Source: VFJL01 sp037147395
GTDB taxonomy: Bacteria; Pseudomonadota; Gammaproteobacteria; Burkholderiales; Nitrosomonadaceae
Length of the DNA stretch: 8,128 nucleotides
Assembly (NCBI GenBank): GCA_037147395.1
Contig: JBAWVG010000060.1
Coordinates: 1-8,128 of the forward strand
Direction of reading: 5' to 3'
The position numbers and the translations under genes were made by a program. The notes under the pieces were generated by a model that made no database searches, was not told the origin of the DNA, and worked only from the letters and a program-made list of their open reading frames with translations. Of the stretch, positions 1 through 5,670 are shown piece by piece (the stretch's first letter is position 1; every line of letters begins with the position of its first letter).

Positions 1-45
1 ATCATAATCCGTTGGTCCCCAGTTCGAGTCTGGGATTCGCTACCA
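1..45 (+). tRNA. tRNA with CAU anticodon, 3' part only (Met, or Ile2)
   Basis: The 3' part of a tRNA cut by the left window edge. Reading back from an encoded CCA (43-45) and discriminator A42, there is a 7-nt acceptor strand (35-41), a T-arm with 5-bp stem CCCAG/CTGGG around loop TTCGAGT (18-34), a 5-nt variable loop TGGTC (13-17), the 3' strand of the anticodon stem (8-12) and the anticodon loop ATCATAA (1-7), giving anticodon CAT at 3-5. CAU is used by elongator tRNA-Met, initiator tRNA and lysidine-modified tRNA-Ile2. The 5' half that would separate these is missing. Elongator Met is favoured because ATCATAA is, from memory, a loop seen in bacterial elongator Met tRNAs. CCA is encoded in the DNA. 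Confidence 0.88.
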
Positions 46-91
46 TCTACCTTCTACCCAACCGTCAGAATTGACAGTCATGTGTGAACTC

Positions 92-106
92 TGGCGCATT
101 GCGCCA
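92..106. other. Perfect 6-bp GC-rich hairpin downstream of the tRNA
   Basis: TGGCGC (92-97) and GCGCCA (101-106) are exact inverted repeats around a 3-nt loop ATT. The stem is GC-rich and would be stable for its size, but the following bases (ATTATCTCTG) are not a T-run, so it is not a standard intrinsic terminator. It could mark the end of tRNA precursor processing, which is inference only. Confidence 0.4.
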
Positions 107-123
107 ATTATCTCTGTCCCCAC

Positions 124-160
124 CTAAGCCTGGTTTAGTTCTCCTTGCAGAACTTCTTAG
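124..160 (+). other. Nested stem-loop in the tRNA-miaB spacer
   Basis: An inner stem AGTTCT (137-142) / AGAACT (149-154) closes a 6-nt loop. An outer stem CTAAG (124-128) / CTTAG (156-160) encloses it, with an asymmetric internal loop (8 nt on the left, 1 nt on the right). Both stems are perfect. An alternative pairing AACT/AGTT (151-162) competes with them. This could be a leader-RNA element or chance; no known riboswitch or sRNA family was recognised. Confidence 0.3.
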
Positions 161-249
161 TTACGAAACAATTTTCTCTATATGCTGCGAATCCCACTTC
201 TTTGTGAGCTCGTGATAAATATGGAGCCGACTGAGTAGGCTACCGAAGT

Positions 250-278
250 CTTCTATAAAAAATAAGCAACGCCCATTA
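250..278 (+). promoter_or_regulatory. Weak candidate promoter region for miaB
   Basis: Two overlapping weak readings are possible. TATAAA at 254-259 resembles a sigma-70 -10 box but has no good -35 at 16-18 nt. Alternatively CTTCTAT (250-256) and GCCCATTA (271-278), 14 nt apart, resemble the sigma-32 elements CTTGAAA and CCCCATNT, matching 4 of 7 in the first and most of the second. A start from the latter would leave a leader of only about 20-25 nt before the miaB GTG. Neither is strong. Confidence 0.22.
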
Positions 279-307
279 CCCCTGATTATTTTACTTACGC
301 TTACATC

Positions 308-1669
308 GTGGCTAAAAAACTTTATATCAAAACTTTTGGCTGTCAGATGAACGAATATGACTCTGACAAAATGGCGCAGCTACTACATGCCGCACATGGC
401 ATGGAAAAAACTGACAGTCCGGAGACAGCTGATGTGATTCTGTTCAACACCTGCTCAGTACGTGAGAGAGCCCAAGAGAGAGTCTTTCATGACCTGGGAC
501 GTATCAGGCACCTTAAGAAATCCAATCCCGATCTGCTAATCGGTATTGGAGGTTGCGTTGCGAGCCAGGAGGGGGCAGAGATTGTAAAGCGAGCGCCTTA
601 CGTAGATATTGTGTTCGGACCACAAACCCTACATCGATTACCTCAATTAATTACAGCGCGCCAAGTTACTGGACAACCACAGGTTGATATTTCTTTTCCT
701 GAAATTGAGAAATTTGATTACCTGCCACAAATGCTGGATCTTCCTAAAGATCGCACGGGTATCGTGAGTACTTTCATCTCCATCATGGAGGGTTGTAGTA
801 AGTATTGCAGCTTTTGTGTAGTTCCATACACACGTGGCGAAGAAGTCTCTCGACCGTTGGGTGATGTATTGACGGAAATTACGCGAATGGCGCAGCAGGG
901 TATAAAAGAAGTGACCCTGCTGGGGCAAAACGTCAATGCATATCGTGGCATCATGGATCTTGAGAACAATAACGACACAGCAGATCTAGCGCTGCTACTT
1001 GAATACATTGATGAAATTCCCGGCATTGAACGTATTCGTTACACCACATCGCATCCCAAAGAAGTCACCTCGCGCTTGATTGAGACTTATGCGACACTGC
1101 CGAAACTCGTTAGTCACTTGCATCTGCCAGTGCAGTCCGGTTCCGATCGTGTGCTGGCAGCAATGAAACGTGGCCATACCGCTCTAGAATACAGGTCCAT
1201 CATTCGTAAATTATATGCCGTACGCCCCGATATCTCACTCACGTCTGATTTCATCATTGGCTTCCCCGGAGAGACCGAAGAAGATTTTGAGGACACGATG
1301 AGATTAATTGAAGAGGTGAATTTTGATGACTCCTTTAGTTTCATTTACAGTCCCCGTCCTGGCACGCCTGCCGCTGAATTACCTGACAATACACCCTATG
1401 AAATAAAGCTTGAGAGACTGCACCGTCTACAGACAAAAATTTCACAGCAAGCACGAGTCATCAGCCAGAATATGATTGGCACCACTCAACGAATCCTGGT
1501 GGAGGGTCCCTCCAAGAGAGACCCAGGTGAATTTTGCGGACGTACTGACAATAACCGTACGGTGAATTTTTCTGGCCACCCAGACTGTGTCGGCCATTTC
1601 CTAAATGTAAGAATTAATGCTGCCTTATCACATTCTCTACGTGGCGAGATATCGGAAAATATAGTTTAA
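308..1669 (+). CDS. miaB: tRNA-2-methylthio-N6-dimethylallyladenosine synthase MiaB
   Basis: A radical-SAM methylthiotransferase that adds a 2-methylthio group to i6A37 of tRNAs reading UNN codons, giving ms2i6A; a cytoplasmic Fe-S enzyme. The 453-residue protein has the N-terminal MTTase domain with the three ligands C12, C49 and C83 of the auxiliary cluster, then the radical-SAM signature C163-x3-C167-x2-C170 (GCSKYCSFC), a core with the family motifs TSHP, LHLPVQSGSD and SDFIIGFPGET, and a C-terminal TRAM domain (about 388-450) for tRNA binding. It lacks roughly 20 C-terminal residues seen in E. coli MiaB, without losing a domain. The start is GTG at 308: it is the only usual start after the in-frame stop at 263-265 and gives the family N-terminus (KxxIKTFGCQMNEYDS). 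No Shine-Dalgarno sequence precedes it. Identification is near certain; the start is likely. Confidence 0.97.
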   Translation: MAKKLYIKTFGCQMNEYDSDKMAQLLHAAHGMEKTDSPETADVILFNTCSVRERAQERVFHDLGRIRHLKKSNPDLLIGIGGCVASQEGAEIVKRAPYVDIVFGPQTLHRLPQLITARQVTGQPQVDISFPEIEKFDYLPQMLDLPKDRTGIVSTFISIMEGCSKYCSFCVVPYTRGEEVSRPLGDVLTEITRMAQQGIKEVTLLGQNVNAYRGIMDLENNNDTADLALLLEYIDEIPGIERIRYTTSHPKEVTSRLIETYATLPKLVSHLHLPVQSGSDRVLAAMKRGHTALEYRSIIRKLYAVRPDISLTSDFIIGFPGETEEDFEDTMRLIEEVNFDDSFSFIYSPRPGTPAAELPDNTPYEIKLERLHRLQTKISQQARVISQNMIGTTQRILVEGPSKRDPGEFCGRTDNNRTVNFSGHPDCVGHFLNVRINAALSHSLRGEISENIV

Positions 1670-1676
1670 TGAACCG

Positions 1677-1703
1677 CTTGTAATGTATCTCTGTCACTAC
1701 AAG
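1677..1703 (+). other. Stem-loop in the miaB-phoH spacer
   Basis: CTTGTA (1677-1682) pairs perfectly with TACAAG (1698-1703). After one A-C mismatch, two more pairs (T1684-A1696, G1685-C1695) leave a 9-nt loop. The following bases (AACTAAAACC) are not a T-run, so this is not a normal terminator. It lies in the 66-nt spacer and could be a processing or partial attenuation site, or chance. Confidence 0.35.
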
Positions 1704-1735
1704 AACTAAAACCATATGGACGTTTTAACGCGCCT

Positions 1736-2710
1736 TTGAAAGCTCAGCCCGTCGATATCTCTTTTTCCCCAATAGATAACCAGCGTCTTGCCAACCTGTG
1801 TGGAGTGCTGGACGAGAACCTAAAGCAGATCGAGACGACCCTGGATGTCACCATCGCGCGACGCGGAGAGCACTTCAACCTGCATGGCAAATCCACTCAG
1901 ACCAAGCTCGCTGCAAAAGCGCTACGCAATTTCTATAATCAATCTCAGCATCACCTAACGATAGAGCAGGTTCAATTGGGCCTGATCGAGGTGATGAGTT
2001 ATAAGCGCACGCCAAAATATACTTCAACTGACTCCTTAGCCAACGACACAGCCCCACCCATCCTAAGCACCCGTCGGAATGACCTGCACGGCCGGACACC
2101 ACGTCAAGTACAGTACCTTAAGCAAATTCAGCAGCATGATATTACCTTTGCCATTGGCCCCGCGGGTACTGGCAAGACTTACCTTGCGGTTGCTAGCGCA
2201 GTAGATGCCCTTGAACGGGATACGGTGGCACGTATTGTACTAGTACGGCCAGCGGTGGAGGCTGGTGAACGGCTAGGATTTCTCCCGGGCGATATGGCGC
2301 AGAAGGTAGACCCTTACTTACGTCCTCTCTACGATGCACTCTATGACCTAATGGGGCTAGATAAGACCAACCGTCAATTCGAGCACAGAGCAATTGAGAT
2401 TGCACCTCTAGCCTTCATGCGTGGCCGCACATTGAATCAGTCGTTCATTATTCTGGATGAAGCTCAGAATACAACACCAGAACAGATGAAGATGTTTCTG
2501 ACAAGGATCGGATTCGGCTCCAAGGTGGTGGTGACAGGCGACGTGACCCAAATTGATCTAGCCAAGCACCAGAGAAGTGGGCTGATCGAGGCTAAAATGG
2601 TTCTGAATAACATACCCGGGATTGCCTTCACTCATTTCGAAACTGAGGATGTGGTGAGGCACCCTCTAGTACAGAGAATCGTTAATGCCTACGAGAAATA
2701 TGAGAAATAA
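1736..2710 (+). CDS. phoH: PhoH-family ATPase / RNA-associated NTPase YbeZ
   Basis: A cytoplasmic PhoH-like P-loop NTPase (YbeZ type), functionally linked to the endoribonuclease YbeY and to ribosome/rRNA metabolism; its exact reaction is not settled. The 324 residues comprise an N-terminal region (about 1-75, probably a KH-like RNA-binding fold by family knowledge), a variable linker (about 90-115) and the PhoH ATPase domain (about 116-320). Walker A is GPAGTGKT at 141-148; Walker B is LDEAQN with D241-E242. The sensor-like VVVTGD stretch and the motif RPAVEAGERLGFLPGD are intact. The chosen start is TTG at 1736: the frame opens only at 1673, the single alternative upstream is CTG 1691, and TTG matches the usual N-terminus (FSPxDNxRLANLCG). 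No good Shine-Dalgarno is present; a seven-codon frame (1716-1739) ends over this start. The 3' end overlaps ybeY, as expected for translational coupling. Confidence 0.94.
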   Translation: MKAQPVDISFSPIDNQRLANLCGVLDENLKQIETTLDVTIARRGEHFNLHGKSTQTKLAAKALRNFYNQSQHHLTIEQVQLGLIEVMSYKRTPKYTSTDSLANDTAPPILSTRRNDLHGRTPRQVQYLKQIQQHDITFAIGPAGTGKTYLAVASAVDALERDTVARIVLVRPAVEAGERLGFLPGDMAQKVDPYLRPLYDALYDLMGLDKTNRQFEHRAIEIAPLAFMRGRTLNQSFIILDEAQNTTPEQMKMFLTRIGFGSKVVVTGDVTQIDLAKHQRSGLIEAKMVLNNIPGIAFTHFETEDVVRHPLVQRIVNAYEKYEK

Positions 2711-3197
2711 GGGGAAGCTCTCCGAGCTTACTGAAAAGTCTACACATGCCATCATTAATCTGAAGCTGGTGGTGCAATACGCAATGAATAATGAAAAAGC
2801 CGCCGAGGAAGTGCCCACCAAGCTACAATTTCGAAAATGGGCTAGAACCTCGCTAATGCGAGACGCAGAGATTGTATTACGCCTCGTGGATGAGACCGAG
2901 GGCCGCACTCTCAACCGGAATTTTTGCAAAAAGGATTACGCTACCAATGTGTTGACCTTTGTCTACGATGATGGGCCATCTCTATCTGGTGATATTGTGC
3001 TATGTGCGCCGATAGTAGCTAAAGAGGCTAAGCAACAACACAAGAATCTAACAGCACATTATGCCCACCTCACGACACACGGGATCTTACACCTTCAGGG
3101 CTGGAACCATGAGAATGAACTTGAAGCAATTGCGATGGAGCGCCTGGAAACAGTCATCGTCACTAAGCTAGGGTATGACGACCCTTATCTAGAATGA
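2685..3197 (+). CDS. ybeY: Endoribonuclease / rRNA maturation factor YbeY
   Basis: A single-domain metal-dependent endoribonuclease of the UPF0054 family, acting in 16S rRNA 3' end maturation and ribosome quality control in the cytoplasm. The zinc site is complete: H132, H136 and H142 in HGILHLQGWNH, numbering from ATG 2685. Other family blocks present are LNRNF, KDYATNVLTF and SGDIVLC. The domain begins near residue 25 (NLKLVVQYA), so the first 24 residues are not family-like. The start is therefore uncertain: ATG 2685 (GAGA seven bases upstream, overlapping phoH by 26 nt) or ATG 2700 (overlap 11 nt) are the standard options; ATG 2784 would remove the first conserved strand. From 2685 the protein is 170 residues, longer than the 155 of E. 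coli. Its position between phoH and corC is the classic ybeZYX arrangement. Confidence 0.93.
   Translation: MPTRNMRNKGKLSELTEKSTHAIINLKLVVQYAMNNEKAAEEVPTKLQFRKWARTSLMRDAEIVLRLVDETEGRTLNRNFCKKDYATNVLTFVYDDGPSLSGDIVLCAPIVAKEAKQQHKNLTAHYAHLTTHGILHLQGWNHENELEAIAMERLETVIVTKLGYDDPYLE
2715..2729 (+). other. Perfect hairpin just after the phoH stop
   Basis: AAGCTC (2715-2720) and GAGCTT (2724-2729) are exact inverted repeats around TCC. The hairpin begins five bases after the phoH stop codon, inside the poorly conserved extra N-terminus of ybeY. No T-run follows. It could tune ybeY translation or stabilise an mRNA end, or be accidental. Confidence 0.3.
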
Positions 3198-3228
3198 TAT
3201 TTACAGTCACTTATATTACCCTCGAACC

Positions 3229-3233
3229 GGAAG
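3229..3233 (+). promoter_or_regulatory. Ribosome binding site of corC
   Basis: GGAAG lies six bases before ATG 3240. It supports this start rather than a later ATG and is one of the few recognisable Shine-Dalgarno sequences in the cluster. Confidence 0.6.
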
Positions 3234-3239
3234 ATCAAT

Positions 3240-4073
3240 ATGAACGACCCTTTACCTAAACCTGGTTGGCTTGAACGGCTCAGCACTCTGCTGCTCCGAG
3301 AGCCGGGTGATCGGGAGCAACTGGTAGCACTACTGCACTCTGCATTTGAACGTGATCTTCTTGATTCGGATGCCTTGAGTATGATCGAGGGTGTAATGCA
3401 GGTCTCAGAAATGCAGGCACGCGATATCATGGTGCCTCGCTCTCAGATGGATGTAATCGACATTAGCGAGACCCCAGATAAATTCATTCCACTGATTATC
3501 GAAACTGCTCACTCTCGTTTTCCTGTTATCGAAAATGATAACAACAATGTAATCGGAATTCTGCTTGCGAAGGATCTACTCCGCTACTATGCCGGAGAAG
3601 AGGAATTCAGCGTTCGTGATATGTTGCGTCCGGTAGTCTTTATCCCAGAATCCAAACGACTCAATGTGCTACTCAAGGATTTTCGTAGCAACCATAACCA
3701 TATAGCCATCGTGGTGGACGAATACGGCGGCGTAGCGGGACTGGTAACCATCGAAGATGTATTGGAACAGATCGTCGGAGAAATTGAAGATGAATATGAT
3801 TTCGATGAAACTGAGGACAATATCGTTCAGGATGCGACTGATCGTTACCGAGTTAAAGCAATTACAAAAATTACCGATTTTAACCAAATGCTGGTGGCGA
3901 AATTTGAGGATGAAGATTACGACACCATTGGCGGGCTCGTATTAAACAAGTTTGGTCGCCTGCCTAAACGCGGCGAATCGGTCATGATCGGCGACTTCAA
4001 TTTCACGGTGATACATACTGACAGCCGGAGATTACATATGCTTCTGGTTGAGAAAACCAGAGGAGAGAACTGA
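3240..4073 (+). CDS. corC: CorC/YbeX-type CBS-domain protein (Mg/Co efflux associated)
   Basis: A soluble HlyC/CorC-family protein. In enterobacteria CorC/YbeX is linked to magnesium and cobalt efflux, and ybeX mutants have reported ribosome-related phenotypes; the biochemical activity is unsettled. The 277 residues run: an acidic/helical N-terminus (1-60) with LLHSAFERDLLDSDALSMIEGV, CBS domain 1 (about 62-125, starting at RDIMVPRSQM), CBS domain 2 (about 128-187, containing IAIVVDEYGGVAGLVTIEDV), an acidic linker (about 181-195), and the CorC_HlyC transporter-associated domain (about 200-275, with DYDTIGGLVLNKFGRLPKRG). The N-terminal DUF21 membrane domain of longer relatives is absent, as in other CorC proteins, so it is presumably cytoplasmic or peripheral. 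ATG 3240 follows a GGAAG site. It ends five bases before lnt, and its last codons carry the lnt ribosome binding site. Confidence 0.93.
   Translation: MNDPLPKPGWLERLSTLLLREPGDREQLVALLHSAFERDLLDSDALSMIEGVMQVSEMQARDIMVPRSQMDVIDISETPDKFIPLIIETAHSRFPVIENDNNNVIGILLAKDLLRYYAGEEEFSVRDMLRPVVFIPESKRLNVLLKDFRSNHNHIAIVVDEYGGVAGLVTIEDVLEQIVGEIEDEYDFDETEDNIVQDATDRYRVKAITKITDFNQMLVAKFEDEDYDTIGGLVLNKFGRLPKRGESVMIGDFNFTVIHTDSRRLHMLLVEKTRGEN
4061..4067 (+). promoter_or_regulatory. Ribosome binding site of lnt
   Basis: AGGAGAG sits inside the last codons of corC, 11 bases before ATG 4079. It is the strongest Shine-Dalgarno match in the window, and its placement inside corC suggests coupled translation of the two genes. 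Confidence 0.6.
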
Positions 4074-4078
4074 GCTGT

Positions 4079-5617
4079 ATGGGCTCAAGTATCTTGAATC
4101 AATCGTCTAATGCCAACCCTCGATCAAATTTAATTATTGTTTTTTTTCTTGGTGCATTTACCGTTCTTGGTTTCGCACCATTCTATCTCTTCCTCATCCC
4201 AGTGATCACGCTGTCACTGTTGCTTCACTTCTGGCGCAAGAGCTCATCTCCACTCCGAGCAGCTTTACAAGGATTTTTTTTCAGCTTTGGTCTGTTTAGT
4301 GCAGGGGTGACCTGGATTTACGTGAGCCTACATGATTTTGGTGCCATGCCAATACCCATTGCAGTCCTTACGCTTGTCGTTCTCTGCACCTACCTCTCCT
4401 TATTCGCAACACTAACGGGCTGGTTGTTAATAAGACTGCGCATCACTACACCTGTGGTCTGGTCATTGACTATTGCTGCACTCTGGGTGCTGTCTGAGTG
4501 GCTACGTGGCGTACTGTTCACTGGATTTCCCTGGTTGACACTGGGCTATTCACAGGTCCCTACCAGCCCCCTTGCTGGTTTTGCTCCGTTGGCAGGAGTG
4601 TATAGCGTTTCATTGATGCTAATACTGAGCGCCGCATTCCTCTGTCTCTTTTTTGAGACTGCTGAAAAGAAACTCTGCAACTGGATCTACGCACTACCCC
4701 TACTGGCGATATGGGGTACGGGCTTCGGCTTGCAGCAAATCAATTGGACAGAAGCTCATGGAGAAGCCGTCACAGTGAGCTTGTTGCAAGGAAATATCTC
4801 GCAAGATCTAAAATGGCGGCCGGACCATGTGATCAATTCAATGGATATTTACGCTAGGCTTGCTCTTGAAAGCAATAGCCGCCTTATTATCACACCCGAA
4901 ATTTCGGTACCGCTATTCCGCAATGAAGTGCCATGGAGCTATCTGTCGTCAATTGCTGATCATGCAAAAAAGAATAATGGTGACATCCTTATCGGAATGG
5001 CCGAAACCTCTGCTGAAGGAAAAGAGTACTACAACACTATGTTCAGCTTCGGCGCGGCACCCAATCAGATTTATCGCAAATCTCATTTAGTACCATTTGG
5101 TGAGTTCATCCCATTAAAACCTCTTTTTGGTTGGGTGATTGATATTCTAAAAATTCCGCTGTCAGACTTCTCCCGTGGCCGAGTTGATCAGCTTCCGATG
5201 AACTTAGCCGGACAACGTGTAGCGGTAAATATCTGCTATGAGGATGTATTTGGTGAAGAAATAATCAACCAACTACCTCAGGCTACGTTACTCGCCAATG
5301 TTAGCAACGATGCTTGGTTTGGACGCTCCATTGGCCCGCAGCAACACTTACAGATTTCACAAATGAGAGCTCTGGAGACGGGACGCTACATGCTGCGTGC
5401 CACTAATACCGGCGTCACTGCCATCATCAATCAGCGCGGCGAGATCCTACAAGAGGCAGAAATATTCACCACCACCGCACTACACGGCCTGGCGCAGGGG
5501 TTTACCGGTGCGACTCCCTACGTCCGCTTTGGTAATAGTCTGATACTGGTAGTATCTGGATTACTTACGTTTATAGGCCTGCTGTCTGCATTTCGCAGTG
5601 CGCGTAAAACCCTGTAA
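4079..5617 (+). CDS. lnt: Apolipoprotein N-acyltransferase Lnt
   Basis: An inner-membrane enzyme that transfers an acyl chain from phospholipid to the N-terminal cysteine of apolipoproteins, the last step of lipoprotein maturation. The 512 residues have hydrophobic membrane segments at about 18-50, 64-85, 92-120, 126-143, 168-192 and 202-219, a periplasmic nitrilase-like domain (about 230-470) and a final membrane helix (about 484-505). The catalytic triad is visible: E274 (ITPEISVP), K334 (YRKSHLVPFGE) and C386 (NICYEDVFG). W246 (QGNISQDLKW), E342, Y387 and E388, matching residues important in E. coli Lnt, are also kept. Length equals the E. coli enzyme. ATG 4079 is five bases after corC and is served by AGGAGAG in corC. 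No terminator follows; a 53-nt A+T-rich spacer leads to glyQ. Confidence 0.97.
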   Translation: MGSSILNQSSNANPRSNLIIVFFLGAFTVLGFAPFYLFLIPVITLSLLLHFWRKSSSPLRAALQGFFFSFGLFSAGVTWIYVSLHDFGAMPIPIAVLTLVVLCTYLSLFATLTGWLLIRLRITTPVVWSLTIAALWVLSEWLRGVLFTGFPWLTLGYSQVPTSPLAGFAPLAGVYSVSLMLILSAAFLCLFFETAEKKLCNWIYALPLLAIWGTGFGLQQINWTEAHGEAVTVSLLQGNISQDLKWRPDHVINSMDIYARLALESNSRLIITPEISVPLFRNEVPWSYLSSIADHAKKNNGDILIGMAETSAEGKEYYNTMFSFGAAPNQIYRKSHLVPFGEFIPLKPLFGWVIDILKIPLSDFSRGRVDQLPMNLAGQRVAVNICYEDVFGEEIINQLPQATLLANVSNDAWFGRSIGPQQHLQISQMRALETGRYMLRATNTGVTAIINQRGEILQEAEIFTTTALHGLAQGFTGATPYVRFGNSLILVVSGLLTFIGLLSAFRSARKTL

Positions 5618-5670
5618 AATCTAGACGTAGATAGATATTATTAACCATTATCATTTCACCCAGCATTCCC
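5618..5670 (+). promoter_or_regulatory. A+T-rich lnt-glyQ spacer, possible weak promoter
   Basis: TATTAT at 5636-5641 resembles a sigma-70 -10 box, but the -35 position 17 nt upstream (TGTAAA, 5613-5618) matches the consensus at only three of six bases. TAGA occurs three times in quick succession (5622, 5628, 5632). The bases before the glyQ ATG (CACCCAGCATTCCC) hold no Shine-Dalgarno. No terminator hairpin is seen, so read-through from lnt is possible. Confidence 0.2.

Larger units (their letters stand above)
46..307. other. Noncoding spacer between tRNA and miaB
   Basis: These 262 nt hold no credible gene. The only ATG-started frames seen on the + strand are 15 and 18 codons (80-127, 182-238), without ribosome binding sites. 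The spacer contains a perfect short hairpin at 92-106, a nested stem-loop at 124-160, and weak promoter-like elements at 250-278. No hairpin is followed by a T-run, so no intrinsic terminator for the tRNA is visible. The tRNA transcript probably ends by processing, or reads on toward miaB. Confidence 0.7.

Noticed and set aside
71..99. TTGACA at 71-76 as a perfect -35 box
   Set aside because: The base positions 16-18 nt downstream contain GC-rich hairpin sequence with no -10-like hexamer.
92..120. GC-rich hairpin 92-106 as an intrinsic terminator for the tRNA
   Set aside because: It is not followed by a T-run, and the stem is only six pairs.
80..238. Two tiny frames, 15 codons (80-127) and 18 codons (182-238), as leader peptides
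   Set aside because: No Shine-Dalgarno, no run of regulatory codons and no attenuator-like terminator follows; length is within chance.
647..1344. Several antisense open frames of 60-102 codons opposite miaB
   Set aside because: They lie wholly inside a strongly conserved gene, resemble no family, and have compositions expected of the complementary strand of a coding region.
1735..1774. Sigma-32-like TTTGAAA (1735-1741) and CCCCAATA (1767-1774)
   Set aside because: The spacing is 25 nt, too long for a sigma-32 promoter, and it lies inside the conserved start of phoH.
1875..2405. Antisense open frames of 75 and 70 codons opposite phoH
   Set aside because: Shadows of the phoH reading frame with no family resemblance and no ribosome binding site support.
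3185..3945. Antisense and out-of-frame open frames within corC (62-81 codons)
   Set aside because: Low-complexity, serine-rich or methionine-rich translations typical of shadow frames over the acidic CBS-domain coding region.
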